Both the position numbers and the translations under genes were made by a program. A DNA stretch of 64,000 nucleotides. Origin: Streptomyces sp. SS1-1 (lineage in GTDB: Bacteria > Actinomycetota > Actinomycetes > Streptomycetales > Streptomycetaceae). The notes under the pieces were generated by a model. That model saw only the letters and a list, made by a program, of their open reading frames with translations. It ran no database searches and was not told the DNA's origin. The stretch spans positions 3,078,501 through 3,142,500 of the forward strand of contig NZ_WBXN01000004.1 of the NCBI RefSeq assembly GCF_008973465.1. The letters run 5' to 3'. Below are positions 44,393-53,133 of this stretch, one piece after another (position 1 is the first letter of the stretch; each line of letters starts with the position of its first letter).

Positions 44393-44923
44393 TCAGGCGG
44401 CCGGCGCCGGGGCGGGCTGGGAGTGGGCGGTCGCCGCCGTGTTGATCTGGTCCGTGCCCGCCTGGGTGAGGAAGACCCATGTCCCGTAGACGCCCCACGT
44501 GAGGCCGAGCAGTGCGCTCGCGGCGTAGAAGCCCAGGCCCTTGGTGGAGCCGGTGGCGGCGAACGCTCCGGCGGTGGCGATGCCTGCCGCGAAGGCGACG
44601 AGCGCGACGAGCGCGACGACGAGGGTGGGCCGTGCGTGCCGGGACGTGCCGCGGCGGGCCGCGTGGTCGAGTACCGAGAGCAGAGTTGCGCTTGCCGCCG
44701 CGGCGGCCAGGAGTTCGACCCCGAGCGCCCAGGTCGGCTGCGGCAGGGTGATCAGCGACGCGGTGACCGTGGTCGTCAGGAACAGGGAGACGGTCTGCGC
44801 GGCGCGGTTGCGGTACTCCTGCGAGGTGGCGACGACGTCGAAGCGGAACGCGACGACGATGAAGGTGAGGCCGGTGAGGCCGGCGGCGCTTCCGCCGACG
44901 GTCGCGGCGAACGTGGTCCACAT
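44393..44923 (-). CDS. Five-helix membrane protein, unknown function
   Basis: A 176-residue integral membrane protein with hydrophobic segments at about 8-27, 45-62, 68-88, 103-122 and 127-148, ending in an alanine/proline-rich tail. GGAG lies seven bases before the ATG. No named family recognised. It lies immediately outside the third att, so it is probably the first chromosomal gene to the right of the island. Confidence 0.7.
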   Translation of the reverse strand: MWTTFAATVGGSAAGLTGLTFIVVAFRFDVVATSQEYRNRAAQTVSLFLTTTVTASLITLPQPTWALGVELLAAAAASATLLSVLDHAARRGTSRHARPTLVVALVALVAFAAGIATAGAFAATGSTKGLGFYAASALLGLTWGVYGTWVFLTQAGTDQINTAATAHSQPAPAPAA

Positions 44924-45015
44924 GGCGGTTGCTCCTGTGCGATCTGCCGGGGAAGGTGTCGGTGGGATGACGTGCCGTGGGCGGCGGCCGTCGTGCCGCC
45001 GCCCATCTCGCGGGA

Positions 45016-45990
45016 CTACCTCGTCTCCACCATGGCCATCGGGTCCTCACCGTTCTCCAGGGCGTTCACCGCGTTCTTCCATGACGCGTCGCCCGAGTAG
45101 AGCTGGCTGCGCAGGTACGCCCACACCAGTGCCCGCAGCGTCGCCACGCGCTCGGGGTTCTCGTCGTTCGTCTCCGCCGCGTCGTAGCCGGAGATGCCAC
45201 CGAAGATGTGGCCGGCGCCGTACATGGTCACCATGGTCTTGTTGCCGCCGGGGCTGGCCGAGTAGGCGTCGGCACGGTAGCTGAGGCGGTTGGAGAAGTA
45301 GGGGTTGAGGTCCTGATCGCCCACGATGATCAGGCTGGTGCCGGTCATGTGCTCGAAGTCGGTGTAGTACAGCACCGGGTAGTTCGTCTTGGCCCAGTCG
45401 GCGAAGTGCTCGTCGTTGCCGATGCCGGGAGCTCCGATGAGCACCCCCGCCTTGACACGGGAGTCGGAGAGATCCTTCGGCCGGTCGTCCTCCGGGTCCA
45501 GCATCCGGGCTCCGAGGAGGAGGGAGACGGTGTTGCCGCCCAGGGAGTGTCCTACGGCGCCGACACGGTCCCTGTCGATCCGCCGCTCGGCGAGACCGGG
45601 GACGGCGGCCTCGATCTCGTCGAGGCGGTCGAGGATGGTGTGCATGTCGGTGGCGCGGTCACGCCAGAACAGGGGCGCGTCCCTCAGGCCGGTGTCGCGC
45701 AGGCCGAGGGCCGTCGAGTCCAGGTGGGTCGGCTGGACGACCGCGAACCCGTGGGCGGCGAAGAAGTTCGCCAGTGGCCCGTAACCGTTGTAGGAGGACA
45801 GGAAGTTCGCCATCCCGTGCCCGTGGGACAGGAGGATGAGCGGCAGGTCGGTGCCGTTCGCGGGGATCGACACCTTGACCTGCAGCGGCACGGGCCGGCC
45901 GGGGACGTCGAGGGTGACCGGGTGGTAGGTGAGGACGGGTTGCGAAGCGTTGACCGGGATGTTGGCGGCGTCGCTGAACGGCTTGCTCAT
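45016..45990 (-). CDS. Alpha/beta hydrolase, chlorophyllase-like
   Basis: A 324-residue alpha/beta hydrolase. The oxyanion block LILLSHGHGMANF (about 51-63), the nucleophile elbow VGHSLGGNTV (Ser about 149) and later His in MYGAGHIFGG (about 266) form a plausible catalytic triad with an aspartate in between. No signal peptide, so cytosolic. The divergent AraC regulator 220 bp away probably controls it. It is related to the chlorophyllase/PAF-acetylhydrolase-like group; the natural ester substrate is unknown. Confidence 0.82.
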   Translation of the reverse strand: MSKPFSDAANIPVNASQPVLTYHPVTLDVPGRPVPLQVKVSIPANGTDLPLILLSHGHGMANFLSSYNGYGPLANFFAAHGFAVVQPTHLDSTALGLRDTGLRDAPLFWRDRATDMHTILDRLDEIEAAVPGLAERRIDRDRVGAVGHSLGGNTVSLLLGARMLDPEDDRPKDLSDSRVKAGVLIGAPGIGNDEHFADWAKTNYPVLYYTDFEHMTGTSLIIVGDQDLNPYFSNRLSYRADAYSASPGGNKTMVTMYGAGHIFGGISGYDAAETNDENPERVATLRALVWAYLRSQLYSGDASWKNAVNALENGEDPMAMVETR

Positions 45991-46212
45991 CGGAGCCCTT
46001 TCGAGGTCGGTGTCGACATGGCTGTCGTAACGGGCGGTAGGCGGGGAACCGGCGGTCGTGGCCGCGAGCCCGAGGGGTCAGGGACGGCCGCCCGGCACCT
46101 GGGGGCGACCTGCTCGGCCTTCGGCGGCCGTGCCTCCCCGGTCCGACGGATGCCCTTGTCCTGCTGGGAACAGTAAGATCCATCGAACAAGCCGAACTAG
46201 GGCGAAAATGAC

Positions 46213-47025
46213 ATGGCTGAGTCCGCGAGCTATGAGCGACGCAGAAGAGCACGGTTCGGAGTCGAAAGCCTGGTTGTGCGCGTGGCCGACGGTGCCTTCC
46301 CGACCGTTGTGAACAGCGGGTACACCGTCAAGATCACGCACGGCGGCGCCGCACCCCCTTTTCAGTACCTCGGGCGAACCCAGAGTCCCCCCGTTCCGGG
46401 CGCGGTGACGGTGATCGAGCCCCATGAGGTCGTGAGCTGCCTCGCTCAGGACAAAGCCGCCGCCGACGGCCAGGCCCTCGTGCAGCTGATGTTCATCGAC
46501 GCCGATCTCATGCCGGTCGGCGCGGCCCGTCCGCGGTTCCACGGGGTGACCTACTCGGACCGCGGCCTCTTCGGCGGCATCGCCGCGCTGCACAAGGGTC
46601 TGGCGGACCGCGAGGACGAGTTGGATCTCGAGTCGTCCCTGATCGGCCTGCTGGACGTCCTGCGCGCCAGGCACGCGGATGCTCCCGGCGCGGCGAGTCC
46701 GGCACTTCGTCCTCGGGCGCTTCGCCACGTACGGGAGATGCTCCACAGCCGACTGGACTCCAACATCAAGCTCGACGACCTCGCGGAAGTCGCCGGTTGC
46801 AGCAAACGCCACTTGATCAGGAGCTTCCGGCAGGCCTACGGGGTTCCGCCGCACCACTACCGGACCCTGCTGCGCCTGGCACGCGCCAAGTCCCTGCTGG
46901 CGGCGGGGCGTTCCGTGGCGGAGACCGCCGCCGAGCTCGGTTACTGCGACCAGAGCCAGCTCAACCGGCACTTCCGGCGGGAGTTCGGCATGAGCGCGGG
47001 CGGCTATGCCAGGACCGTGCGGTAG
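46213..47025 (+). CDS. AraC-family regulator
   Basis: A 270-residue activator. Residues 1-160 form an AraC-binding-like (cupin/TetR-unrelated) sensor domain, and 175-270 hold the two helix-turn-helix motifs (IKLDDLAEVAGCSKRHLIRSF; then SVAETAAELGYCDQSQLNRHF) with the family C-terminus FGMSAGGYARTV. It is divergent from the hydrolase gene, its likely target. No obvious operator repeat was found in the gap. Confidence 0.88.
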   Translation: MAESASYERRRRARFGVESLVVRVADGAFPTVVNSGYTVKITHGGAAPPFQYLGRTQSPPVPGAVTVIEPHEVVSCLAQDKAAADGQALVQLMFIDADLMPVGAARPRFHGVTYSDRGLFGGIAALHKGLADREDELDLESSLIGLLDVLRARHADAPGAASPALRPRALRHVREMLHSRLDSNIKLDDLAEVAGCSKRHLIRSFRQAYGVPPHHYRTLLRLARAKSLLAAGRSVAETAAELGYCDQSQLNRHFRREFGMSAGGYARTVR

Positions 47026-47106
47026 ACGTGTGATGTCCTGGCTCGGCCTCCACCTCGCCGGCCCCCATGGACAACGCTGACCTGGCGCTGGTGGGCCGGT
47101 GCCGGG

Positions 47107-48492
47107 TCACGCGCCGCAGCAGCCGCCCGCTGAGGTCTCCTGGGCAGGCGCCTTCGCGCCGAGCTGGACCAGTTGCGGCGCCGGGGCGCAGCAGCCGCCG
47201 CCGTCGTCGCTCTGGTCTGCCTCAGGGGCGTCGAAGAGCCCCGCTCCGCCGCACACCCCGGTCTCAGGGAGGGTGAGTTCGACGCGGTCGGCGGCCTCGA
47301 TGTCACCGGCGATGGCCGCCGCGACGGAGCGGACCTGCTCGTAGCCGGTCATCGCCAGGAACGTCGGGGCGCGGCCGTAGGACTTCATGCCGACCAGGTA
47401 GATGTCCCGCTCGGGGTGGGCGAGTTCGCGGTGGCCGTGCGGGTAGACGGTGCCGCAGGAGTGCTGGTTGGGGTCGATCAGCGGCGCCAGCGCGGTCGGG
47501 GCCTGGAGGCGTTCGTCCAGGCCGAGGCGGATCTCCGAGAGGAACGACAGGTCGGGGCGGAAGCCGGTCAGCACGATCGCCTCGTCCACCGGCTCGAGAC
47601 GGCGGCCGTCCTCGGCGACCAGGACCAGGCGGCCGTCGCCGGCGCGCTCGATCGCCTCGATGCGGAAGCCGGTGACCGCGTCCGCGTGACCGGCGTCCAC
47701 GGCGGCCTTCGCCGCGAGTCCGAGCGCGCCGCGGGCCGGGAGCTGGTCGGCGGTGCCGCCGCCGAAGGTCGAGCCGGAGATGCCGCGGCGCAGGACCCAG
47801 ACCGCGTGGGTGCCGGTGCCGTCGCCGGCCTCGGCCAGGTCGGCGAGCTGGGCCAGTGCGGTGAAGGCGGAGGCGCCGGAGCCGATGACGGCGGTGCGCT
47901 TGCCCGCGTACCGGGCCCGTACGGCCGGGTCCTTCAGGTCGGGCACGCGATAGGTGATCCTGTCGGCGGCCGCGTGCTCGCCGAGTGCGGGGAGTCCATC
48001 GGCGCCGGCCGGGCCGGGGGCGGTCCAGGTGCCGGAGGCGTCGACGACGGCGCGGGCGAGCACCTTCTCCTCCCGGCCGTCGGCATGGGTGACGTGGACG
48101 ACGAAGGGCTGTGCCTCGCGGTCGGCGTCGACGATCCGGTCACGGCCGGCGCGGGAGACACCGGTCACCCGGGCGCCGGTGCGCACGCGGTCGCCGAGGA
48201 CGTCGGCGAGCGGCTGCAGGTACCGGTCGGCCCAGTCGCCGCCGGAGGGGTAGGAGGCCGGGTCGGGCTTGACCCAACCGGTCGGGGCGAGCAGCTTTTC
48301 GGCCGCCGGGTCCGTGAGTTCGCCCCAGGTGGAGAACAGCCGGACATGGCTCCACTCACGTACGGCGCTGCCCGCGGCGCCGCCGGCTTCCAGCACGAGC
48401 GGTTCGATGTCACGGGCGACCAGGTGAGCGGCGGCCGCCAGGCCGGCCGGTCCGGCTCCGATGACGACGACGGGCAGGTTCTGCTTATCCAT
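47107..48492 (-). CDS. arsO: ArsO-like flavin monooxygenase/oxidoreductase with Cys-rich C-terminus
   Basis: A 461-residue two-dinucleotide-binding flavoprotein. FAD loop VIGAGPAG (10-17), NAD(P)H loop VIGSGASAF (about 186-194) and a late FAD motif near DIYLVGMKS are present. The C-terminus has GVCGG and two CC pairs (GGGCCAP and the terminal GGCCGA), suited to binding trivalent arsenic. Such genes sit in Streptomyces ars islands. Here arsR and a Cys-rich mini-gene adjoin, with matching operators. GAGGAA precedes the ATG. No arsB or arsC is present in the window, so this is a reduced locus. Confidence 0.82.
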   Translation of the reverse strand: MDKQNLPVVVIGAGPAGLAAAAHLVARDIEPLVLEAGGAAGSAVREWSHVRLFSTWGELTDPAAEKLLAPTGWVKPDPASYPSGGDWADRYLQPLADVLGDRVRTGARVTGVSRAGRDRIVDADREAQPFVVHVTHADGREEKVLARAVVDASGTWTAPGPAGADGLPALGEHAAADRITYRVPDLKDPAVRARYAGKRTAVIGSGASAFTALAQLADLAEAGDGTGTHAVWVLRRGISGSTFGGGTADQLPARGALGLAAKAAVDAGHADAVTGFRIEAIERAGDGRLVLVAEDGRRLEPVDEAIVLTGFRPDLSFLSEIRLGLDERLQAPTALAPLIDPNQHSCGTVYPHGHRELAHPERDIYLVGMKSYGRAPTFLAMTGYEQVRSVAAAIAGDIEAADRVELTLPETGVCGGAGLFDAPEADQSDDGGGCCAPAPQLVQLGAKAPAQETSAGGCCGA

Positions 48493-48529
48493 GGCTGCTG
48501 TTCCTCGATGTCGTTGCGGCGCGTGCGGG

Positions 48530-48691
48530 TCAGCGGAGGGTGGCGAGGGCGAGGTGGGTGCTACGGCGCCGGCGCTGGGCGTCCGCCCGGCACGCCGTGT
48601 CACAGACGGCCGCGCAACTGTCGCAGAACCGGACGCCGGCCAGGTGACGGGCGGTGGAGCGGGCAAGGGCGCCCTGGACCCAGGCGAGCAC
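48530..48691 (-). CDS. Cys-rich mini-protein of the arsenic locus
   Basis: A 53-residue protein starting at GTG behind GGGAG. Four cysteines lie close together (CDSCAAVCDTAC, about 23-34), flanked by an arginine-rich end. The gene is 37 bp upstream of arsO on the same strand and starts about 60 bp after an ars-type operator, so it should be arsenic-regulated. A metalloid-binding or chaperone role is inferred from cysteines and context only. Confidence 0.6.
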   Translation of the reverse strand: MLAWVQGALARSTARHLAGVRFCDSCAAVCDTACRADAQRRRRSTHLALATLR

Positions 48692-48748
48692 GCGAACTCC
48701 CTGTTTCGATTGTTGTCGATGTCTTGCGTGATCGAGCATGACACCTGC

Positions 48749-48780
48749 ATCGACGGGCGTCAACATAGACAGCTGTCGAA
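48749..48780. promoter_or_regulatory. ArsR operator, arsO side
   Basis: CGAC-N4-GTCAACATAGAC followed by AGC-TGTCGAA. The same elements in the same spacing recur before arsR at 48988-49019. It lies about 60 bp before the Cys-rich gene. Confidence 0.7.
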
Positions 48781-48987
48781 TTGGGGGTCCGGTCAGGAGT
48801 ACGTCGAGGTCGCGATGACGGCCGCCGAGGTGCCGGGGCTGGCGATCGCGGAGCTGGGGAGACCGTCCGCTCTGTCATCGAACTCCCCTGCGCGATGGGG
48901 GCCGGGACGCCTCCCGCATCGCCTGTCACGTCACCTGTCGGCCCACCTCGGGCGACGGCGATCGTGGCCGCCGCCTGGCCCGCCTGC
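48781..48987. other. Spacer between the two ars operators
   Basis: About 207 bp without a supported gene. Plus-strand frames read through into arsR but lack ribosome sites. It may be the relic of a lost ars gene. Confidence 0.3.
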
Positions 48988-49019
48988 TTCGACATGTGTC
49001 AACATAGACGCATGTCGAA
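48988..49019. promoter_or_regulatory. ArsR operator overlapping the arsR start codon
   Basis: TTCGACATG (48988-48996) and CATGTCGAA (49011-49019) are perfect inverted arms around GTCAACATAGAC. The arsR ATG (49012-49014) lies inside the right arm, so bound ArsR would cover its own start. No ribosome site is present. Confidence 0.75.
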
Positions 49020-49383
49020 CGCCAAGGTGCTGCCGCTGCTGGAAGCCGAGGGCCAGAGCGTGGTGCCGTGCTGCCCGCCGCTGACCGAGCGGCCCCTGGA
49101 CGCCGCGGAGGCCGAGACGGCCGCCCGTATGTTCAAGGCGCTCGGCGACCCCGTACGGCTCCGGCTGTTCTCCGCCGTCGCCTCGCACGAGGGCGGCGAG
49201 GCGTGCGTGTGCGACATCTCCGACGTCGGCGTCTCCCAGCCGACCGTCTCCCACCACCTGAAGAAGCTCAAGGAAGCCGGCCTCCTGACCTCCGAGCGAC
49301 GCGGCACGTGGGTCTACTACCGCGTGGAGCCGTCCGTCCTCGCCGCCATGGGGCAGTTGCTGGTCACGGCGTCGGCGCCCTGA
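49012..49383 (+). CDS. arsR: ArsR-family arsenic-responsive repressor
   Basis: A 123-residue SmtB/ArsR repressor. Metalloid site CVCD (Cys65, Cys67) lies in the winged helix, as in classical ArsR; an extra CC pair at 20-21 may add a third ligand. Recognition helix VSQPTVSHHLKKLKEAGLL (about 74-92) and wing RRGTWVYYRV follow. It should leave the operators at 48749-48780 and 48988-49019 when As(III) or Sb(III) binds. A leaderless start is likely. Confidence 0.9.
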   Translation: MSNAKVLPLLEAEGQSVVPCCPPLTERPLDAAEAETAARMFKALGDPVRLRLFSAVASHEGGEACVCDISDVGVSQPTVSHHLKKLKEAGLLTSERRGTWVYYRVEPSVLAAMGQLLVTASAP

Positions 49384-49506
49384 CGCCGGCCTCGCCGGAG
49401 GGGCGGCCTTGACGTCAGTGGTGTGCAGCATCCGTGACCCCCTGCCGCTCGACGGCTGCGGCTGCGGACATGGGGTGCCGGCTGGCCTTCGCCGGCTGCG
49501 GGGACA

Positions 49507-49704
49507 TCAGTTGCTGGCCAGGACGACGAAGAGGCTCACCGCGACCACGGTCAGCCAGACGAGCGCCGCGGTGATCAGTGCGCAGCCCAGTGCTCCCGTG
49601 GTGCAGCCGATGGCCGTCCAGCCGAGTCTGGTCGCTCTCTTCGCTCGCTGGGCGGCATTGCGTTCGTCGCTGTCGTTCGTCCAGGAGTCTTCTCGATCGG
49701 TCAT
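49507..49704 (-). CDS. Small double-pass membrane protein
   Basis: A 65-residue protein with a charged N-terminus (MTDREDSWTNDSDERNAAQ) and two close hydrophobic segments (about 29-44 and 47-63). Host-like codon use. Start preceded by GGGGGA. No family recognised. Confidence 0.5.
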   Translation of the reverse strand: MTDREDSWTNDSDERNAAQRAKRATRLGWTAIGCTTGALGCALITAALVWLTVVAVSLFVVLASN

Positions 49705-50313
49705 GCGTCCCCCCTTTTTTCCCGGCGGACCCTACCTGCCAGGCGTAACGGCCGCTTCAGTACGGTCAGTTGCGGTCCCGGTTCCGGTTCCGTGGCTTAC
49801 GAGGCCGTGGGGGATCTCTTGAATCAGCCGGCGGCACGGCGGAAGGCTTCGAGGAGCGGGCGGGCTCGGGACGCGCTTGCCGCCGTTCGGAAGGGGGCTG
49901 CGCCCGTCGCCAGTGGTGCCGCCGCGAGGTGGGGGTAAGGTCGCCGTGCCCTGCGACGGGGCCGTCGTGCGGCAGCGGGTCGTCGCCCGTGGGGCCGGGC
50001 GTCTCGATGTTCAGGGGGTCGCCGGGGTGGGCGGGGCCATCGCGTGGAGTATCGACCGCGTGCGGTGAAGGGCGGCGTTCTCAGGATATCTGTCTTCGCC
50101 GCGATAGATATGCGCGTATCACTCGGCGTAGGAATTCTGACCCTTCCGTCCGTTCCGGGATATTGGCTCCGCATCGGCGGCTTCGGCGTGCTACTGTCGT
50201 TATCAGTTGCAGGTGTGGTTGCCAGAGGGATTGTTTTTCCGACGGATGATCGACACGGCGACACGGAGGGCGCACAGGGCGTTCTCCGATCACCGCCTCC
50301 GAAGGAGAAACAA
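49705..50313. promoter_or_regulatory. Long 5' region of the cold-shock gene
   Basis: About 600 bp without a supported gene. From about 50085 the sequence turns AT-richer (GATATCTGTC, GATAGATATGC, TTATCAGTTGC), which fits promoters and a structured 5' untranslated leader of some 150 bases as typical for csp genes. A frame reads through from 50044 into csp but lacks a ribosome site. Confidence 0.5.
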
Positions 50314-50517
50314 ATGGCTACCGGTACCGTGAAGTGGTTCAACGCGGAAAAGGGCTTCGGCTTCATCGAGCAGGACGGCGGCGGCGCCGACGTCTTCGCC
50401 CACTACTCCAACATCGCCAGCCAGGGCTTCCGTGAGCTGCTGGAGGGCCAGAAGGTGTCGTTCGACATCGCGCAGGGCCAGAAGGGCCTGACGGCGGAGA
50501 ACATCGTCGCCGCCTGA
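50314..50517 (+). CDS. Cold-shock protein
   Basis: A 67-residue CspA-family RNA chaperone. [15 protein letters not shown] holds RNP1 (KGFGFI) and DVFAHYSNI holds RNP2-like VFAHY. GAAGGAG lies before the ATG. A strong terminator follows, then a DEAD-box helicase, a pairing that fits RNA remodelling in the cold. Confidence 0.95.
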   Translation: MATGTVKWFNAEKGFGFIEQDGGGADVFAHYSNIASQGFRELLEGQKVSFDIAQGQKGLTAENIVAA

Positions 50518-50541
50518 CGTCGGCACCGACGCATACTTCGC

Positions 50542-50588
50542 AGCTGGGGCCCGCACCTCTGGGGTGCGGGCCCCAGCTCGCTGTTTTT
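50542..50588 (+). terminator. Strong terminator after csp
   Basis: AGCTGGGGCCCGCACC (50542-50557) pairs perfectly with GGTGCGGGCCCCAGCT (50563-50578), a 5-base loop, followed by CGCTGTTTTT. It has both stem and T-run. Confidence 0.92.
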
Positions 50589-50753
50589 CCCATGAGATTT
50601 CGTCTCTCTTTTCTTTTGGCGATCGCCGTTGATGGCTCCTGCTTTTCGCGCCCGTCCGGCTCGCCCCTCGACTTTCGGCTCGTATCGAGATTCTCTGCGC
50701 CGCTTCTGTGCTGCGGGAATTCCTTGCCGCGTGCCCCGAACGAAAGGTTCCGC

Positions 50754-52256
50754 ATGCAGCGTTCCCGCATGTCCAGCACCCCCCGCACCTCGGACACCCG
50801 CACGTCCGACACCCGCGGGTCCGGCCCCCGCACCACCTCCCGTACCCCCGACCGTTTCCGGCGTGGCTCCGGTCCCCGGCGCACCGGTGGGCGCCGGAGC
50901 GACGAGTTCGCGGTGCCGGTGACCAGGACGCCCGCCCTGCCCGCCGTCACGTCGTTCACCGAACTTGACATGCCGGGCCAGTTGATGGCCACGCTCAGCC
51001 ATGAGGGCGTGTCCGTGCCGTTCCCGATCCAGGCGGCCACCCTGCCGAACTCCCTCGCCGGGCGTGACGTCCTCGGCCGGGGCCGTACCGGCTCCGGCAA
51101 GACGCTCGCGTTCGGCCTCGCCCTCCTGGCCCGTACGGCCGGACGGCGCGCCGAACCCAAGCGGCCGCTCGGCCTCGTCCTCGTCCCCACCCGTGAACTC
51201 GCCCAGCAGGTCACGGACGCCCTCGCCCCGTACGCCCGTTCCGTGGGCCTGCGCATGGCGACGGTCGTCGGCGGGATGTCCATCGGGCGGCAGGCCGGTG
51301 CGCTGCGCGCCGGTGCCGAGGTCGTCGTCGCGACACCGGGACGGCTCAAGGACCTCATCGACCGGGGCGCCTGCCGTCTGGACGACGTCGGCATCACCGT
51401 CCTCGACGAGGCCGACCAGATGGCCGACATGGGCTTCATGCCCCAGGTCACCGCGCTGCTCGACCAGGTGCGCCCCGACGGGCAGCGGCTGCTGTTCTCG
51501 GCAACCCTGGACCGCAACGTCGATCTGCTCGTGCGCCGCTACCTGAGCGACCCGGTCGTCCACTCCGTCGACCCGTCCGCCGGCGCGGTCACCACGATGG
51601 AGCACCACGTCCTCCACGTCCACGACGCGGACAAGCACCGGGCGACGACGGAGATCGCGGCGCGCGACGGCCGGGTCATCATGTTCCTCGACACCAAGCA
51701 CGCCGTGGACAAGCTGACCAAGCACCTGCTGAGCAGCGGCGTGCGGGCGGCGGCGCTGCACGGGGGCAAGTCCCAGCCGCAGCGCACCCGGACCCTGTCC
51801 CAGTTCAAGAACGGGCAGGTGACCGTGCTGGTCGCGACCAACGTGGCGGCGCGCGGCATCCACGTCGACAACCTCGACCTGGTCGTCAACGTCGATCCGC
51901 CCACCGACCACAAGGACTACCTGCACCGCGGCGGACGTACGGCCCGTGCCGGGGAGTCCGGCAGTGTCGTCACCCTGGTGACGCCCGGCCAGCGCCGGAG
52001 CATGAGCCGGCTGATGGACGCGGCCGGCATCAGCCCCCGGATCGCCCAGGTGCGCTCCGGCGAGGCCGAGCTGAGCCGGATCACCGGGGCGCAGGCGCCC
52101 TCCGGTGTCCCGGTCGTCATCGCCGCGCCCGAGGCGTCCCGCCCCCGCGGTACGTCCTCCTCGTCCCGTGGCCGCCGGGGCCGTACCGGGCGCGGTGGCC
52201 CCGTGAAGAGCCAAGCCGAGCGCCGACGCGCGTCCGGGTTCGGTTCCGCCGCCTAA
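50754..52256 (+). CDS. DEAD-box RNA helicase
   Basis: A 500-residue ATP-dependent RNA helicase. Motifs in order: Q motif PFPIQ, motif I GRTGSGKT, Ia PTRELA, Ib TPGR, II DEAD, III SAT, then NVAARGIH (V) and HRGGRTAR (VI). The basic N-terminal tail contains repeated TSDTR units and the C-terminus is Ser/Arg/Gly-rich, both suited to RNA contact. ATG at 50754 has GAAAGG six bases upstream; the frame opens further back without a site. It follows the cold-shock gene, separated by a terminator. Confidence 0.92.
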   Translation: MQRSRMSSTPRTSDTRTSDTRGSGPRTTSRTPDRFRRGSGPRRTGGRRSDEFAVPVTRTPALPAVTSFTELDMPGQLMATLSHEGVSVPFPIQAATLPNSLAGRDVLGRGRTGSGKTLAFGLALLARTAGRRAEPKRPLGLVLVPTRELAQQVTDALAPYARSVGLRMATVVGGMSIGRQAGALRAGAEVVVATPGRLKDLIDRGACRLDDVGITVLDEADQMADMGFMPQVTALLDQVRPDGQRLLFSATLDRNVDLLVRRYLSDPVVHSVDPSAGAVTTMEHHVLHVHDADKHRATTEIAARDGRVIMFLDTKHAVDKLTKHLLSSGVRAAALHGGKSQPQRTRTLSQFKNGQVTVLVATNVAARGIHVDNLDLVVNVDPPTDHKDYLHRGGRTARAGESGSVVTLVTPGQRRSMSRLMDAAGISPRIAQVRSGEAELSRITGAQAPSGVPVVIAAPEASRPRGTSSSSRGRRGRTGRGGPVKSQAERRRASGFGSAA

Positions 52257-52302
52257 GGCCGTGTCCGTTCGCCCCCCGTACCCCACACCCGCAGGAGCAG
52301 CC

Positions 52303-52584
52303 ATGACGACGGTCCAGCCGCAGTACCGGACAGCACACCGCTCCCCCGTGCCCGGGGCCGACGGGCGGGACGGCGCCGGGCCCCGGGTCCGGGACGACAT
52401 GACGGTCGAGGTCGCGCTGTCCCTCATGGCCGGCGCCCGCGTCGACCACCTCGTCCTGTGCGACGCGGACGACGAGAGCACGGGCCTGGTCACGCTGGCC
52501 CGGCTCGCCGTGCTGCGGCGCAGCGCCGCCTACACGGACCGGGTCCGGCTGCGGGACCTCTCGGACACGCCGGTCGCCGCGTAG
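52303..52584 (+). CDS. Truncated CBS-domain-like protein
   Basis: A 93-residue protein. A Pro/Gly tail precedes one CBS-like unit (VRDDMTVEVALSLMAGARVDHLVLCDADDESTGLVTLARL, given as blocks VRDDMTVEVAL and DHLVLCDADDESTGLV). A full module has two units, so it may pair with itself. GGAG precedes the ATG. It is 46 bp after the helicase and likely co-transcribed. Confidence 0.68.
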   Translation: MTTVQPQYRTAHRSPVPGADGRDGAGPRVRDDMTVEVALSLMAGARVDHLVLCDADDESTGLVTLARLAVLRRSAAYTDRVRLRDLSDTPVAA

Positions 52585-52723
52585 GACGGGGCGGGGCGGG
52601 GCGGACGTACGACGCCGCGGAAGGGCGGCGGAGCGTCCGGGCGTGCCCATGGTGTTACATGTGACGCGGGGCCCTGGTGCCGGTCGGCGCCGGGCCCCGT
52701 GACGCGTTGTACATCGAGGTGAC

Positions 52724-53062
52724 ATGGCAGATTCCCCGCTCAGCGACCGGCTGGACGACGACGACTACCCCGCGTACACCATGGGCCGGGCCGCCGAGAT
52801 GCTCGGCACCACACCGGGGTTCCTGCGCGCGCTCGGCGAGGCGCGGCTGATCACTCCGCTGCGCTCGGAGGGCGGGCACCGCCGGTACTCGCGGTACCAG
52901 TTGCGGATCGCGGCCCGCGCCCGTGAGCTCGTCGACCAGGGGACGCCGATCGAGGCCGCGTGCCGGATCATCATCCTCGAGGATCAGCTCGAGGAAGCGC
53001 AGCGCATCAACGCCGAGTACCGGCGCGCCGCCCAGGAGGCGTCCGGCGGCTCCGAGGGCTGA
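52724..53062 (+). CDS. MerR-like (BldC-like) DNA-binding protein
   Basis: A 112-residue protein with a single MerR winged helix (about 17-80; YTMGRAAEMLGTTPGFLRALGEARLI, then GGHRRYSRYQL) and a C-terminal coiled coil (LEEAQRINAEYRRAAQE) for dimerisation. No ligand domain. It resembles small MerR regulators often next to csp/helicase genes in Streptomyces. Confidence 0.82.
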   Translation: MADSPLSDRLDDDDYPAYTMGRAAEMLGTTPGFLRALGEARLITPLRSEGGHRRYSRYQLRIAARARELVDQGTPIEAACRIIILEDQLEEAQRINAEYRRAAQEASGGSEG

Positions 53063-53133
53063 CCGCCCGGGACGGGCGGCCCGGCGGGGTGCGGGGCGGC
53101 TCAGCGGGTGCAGGGCGGCCCGGCGGGTGCGGG

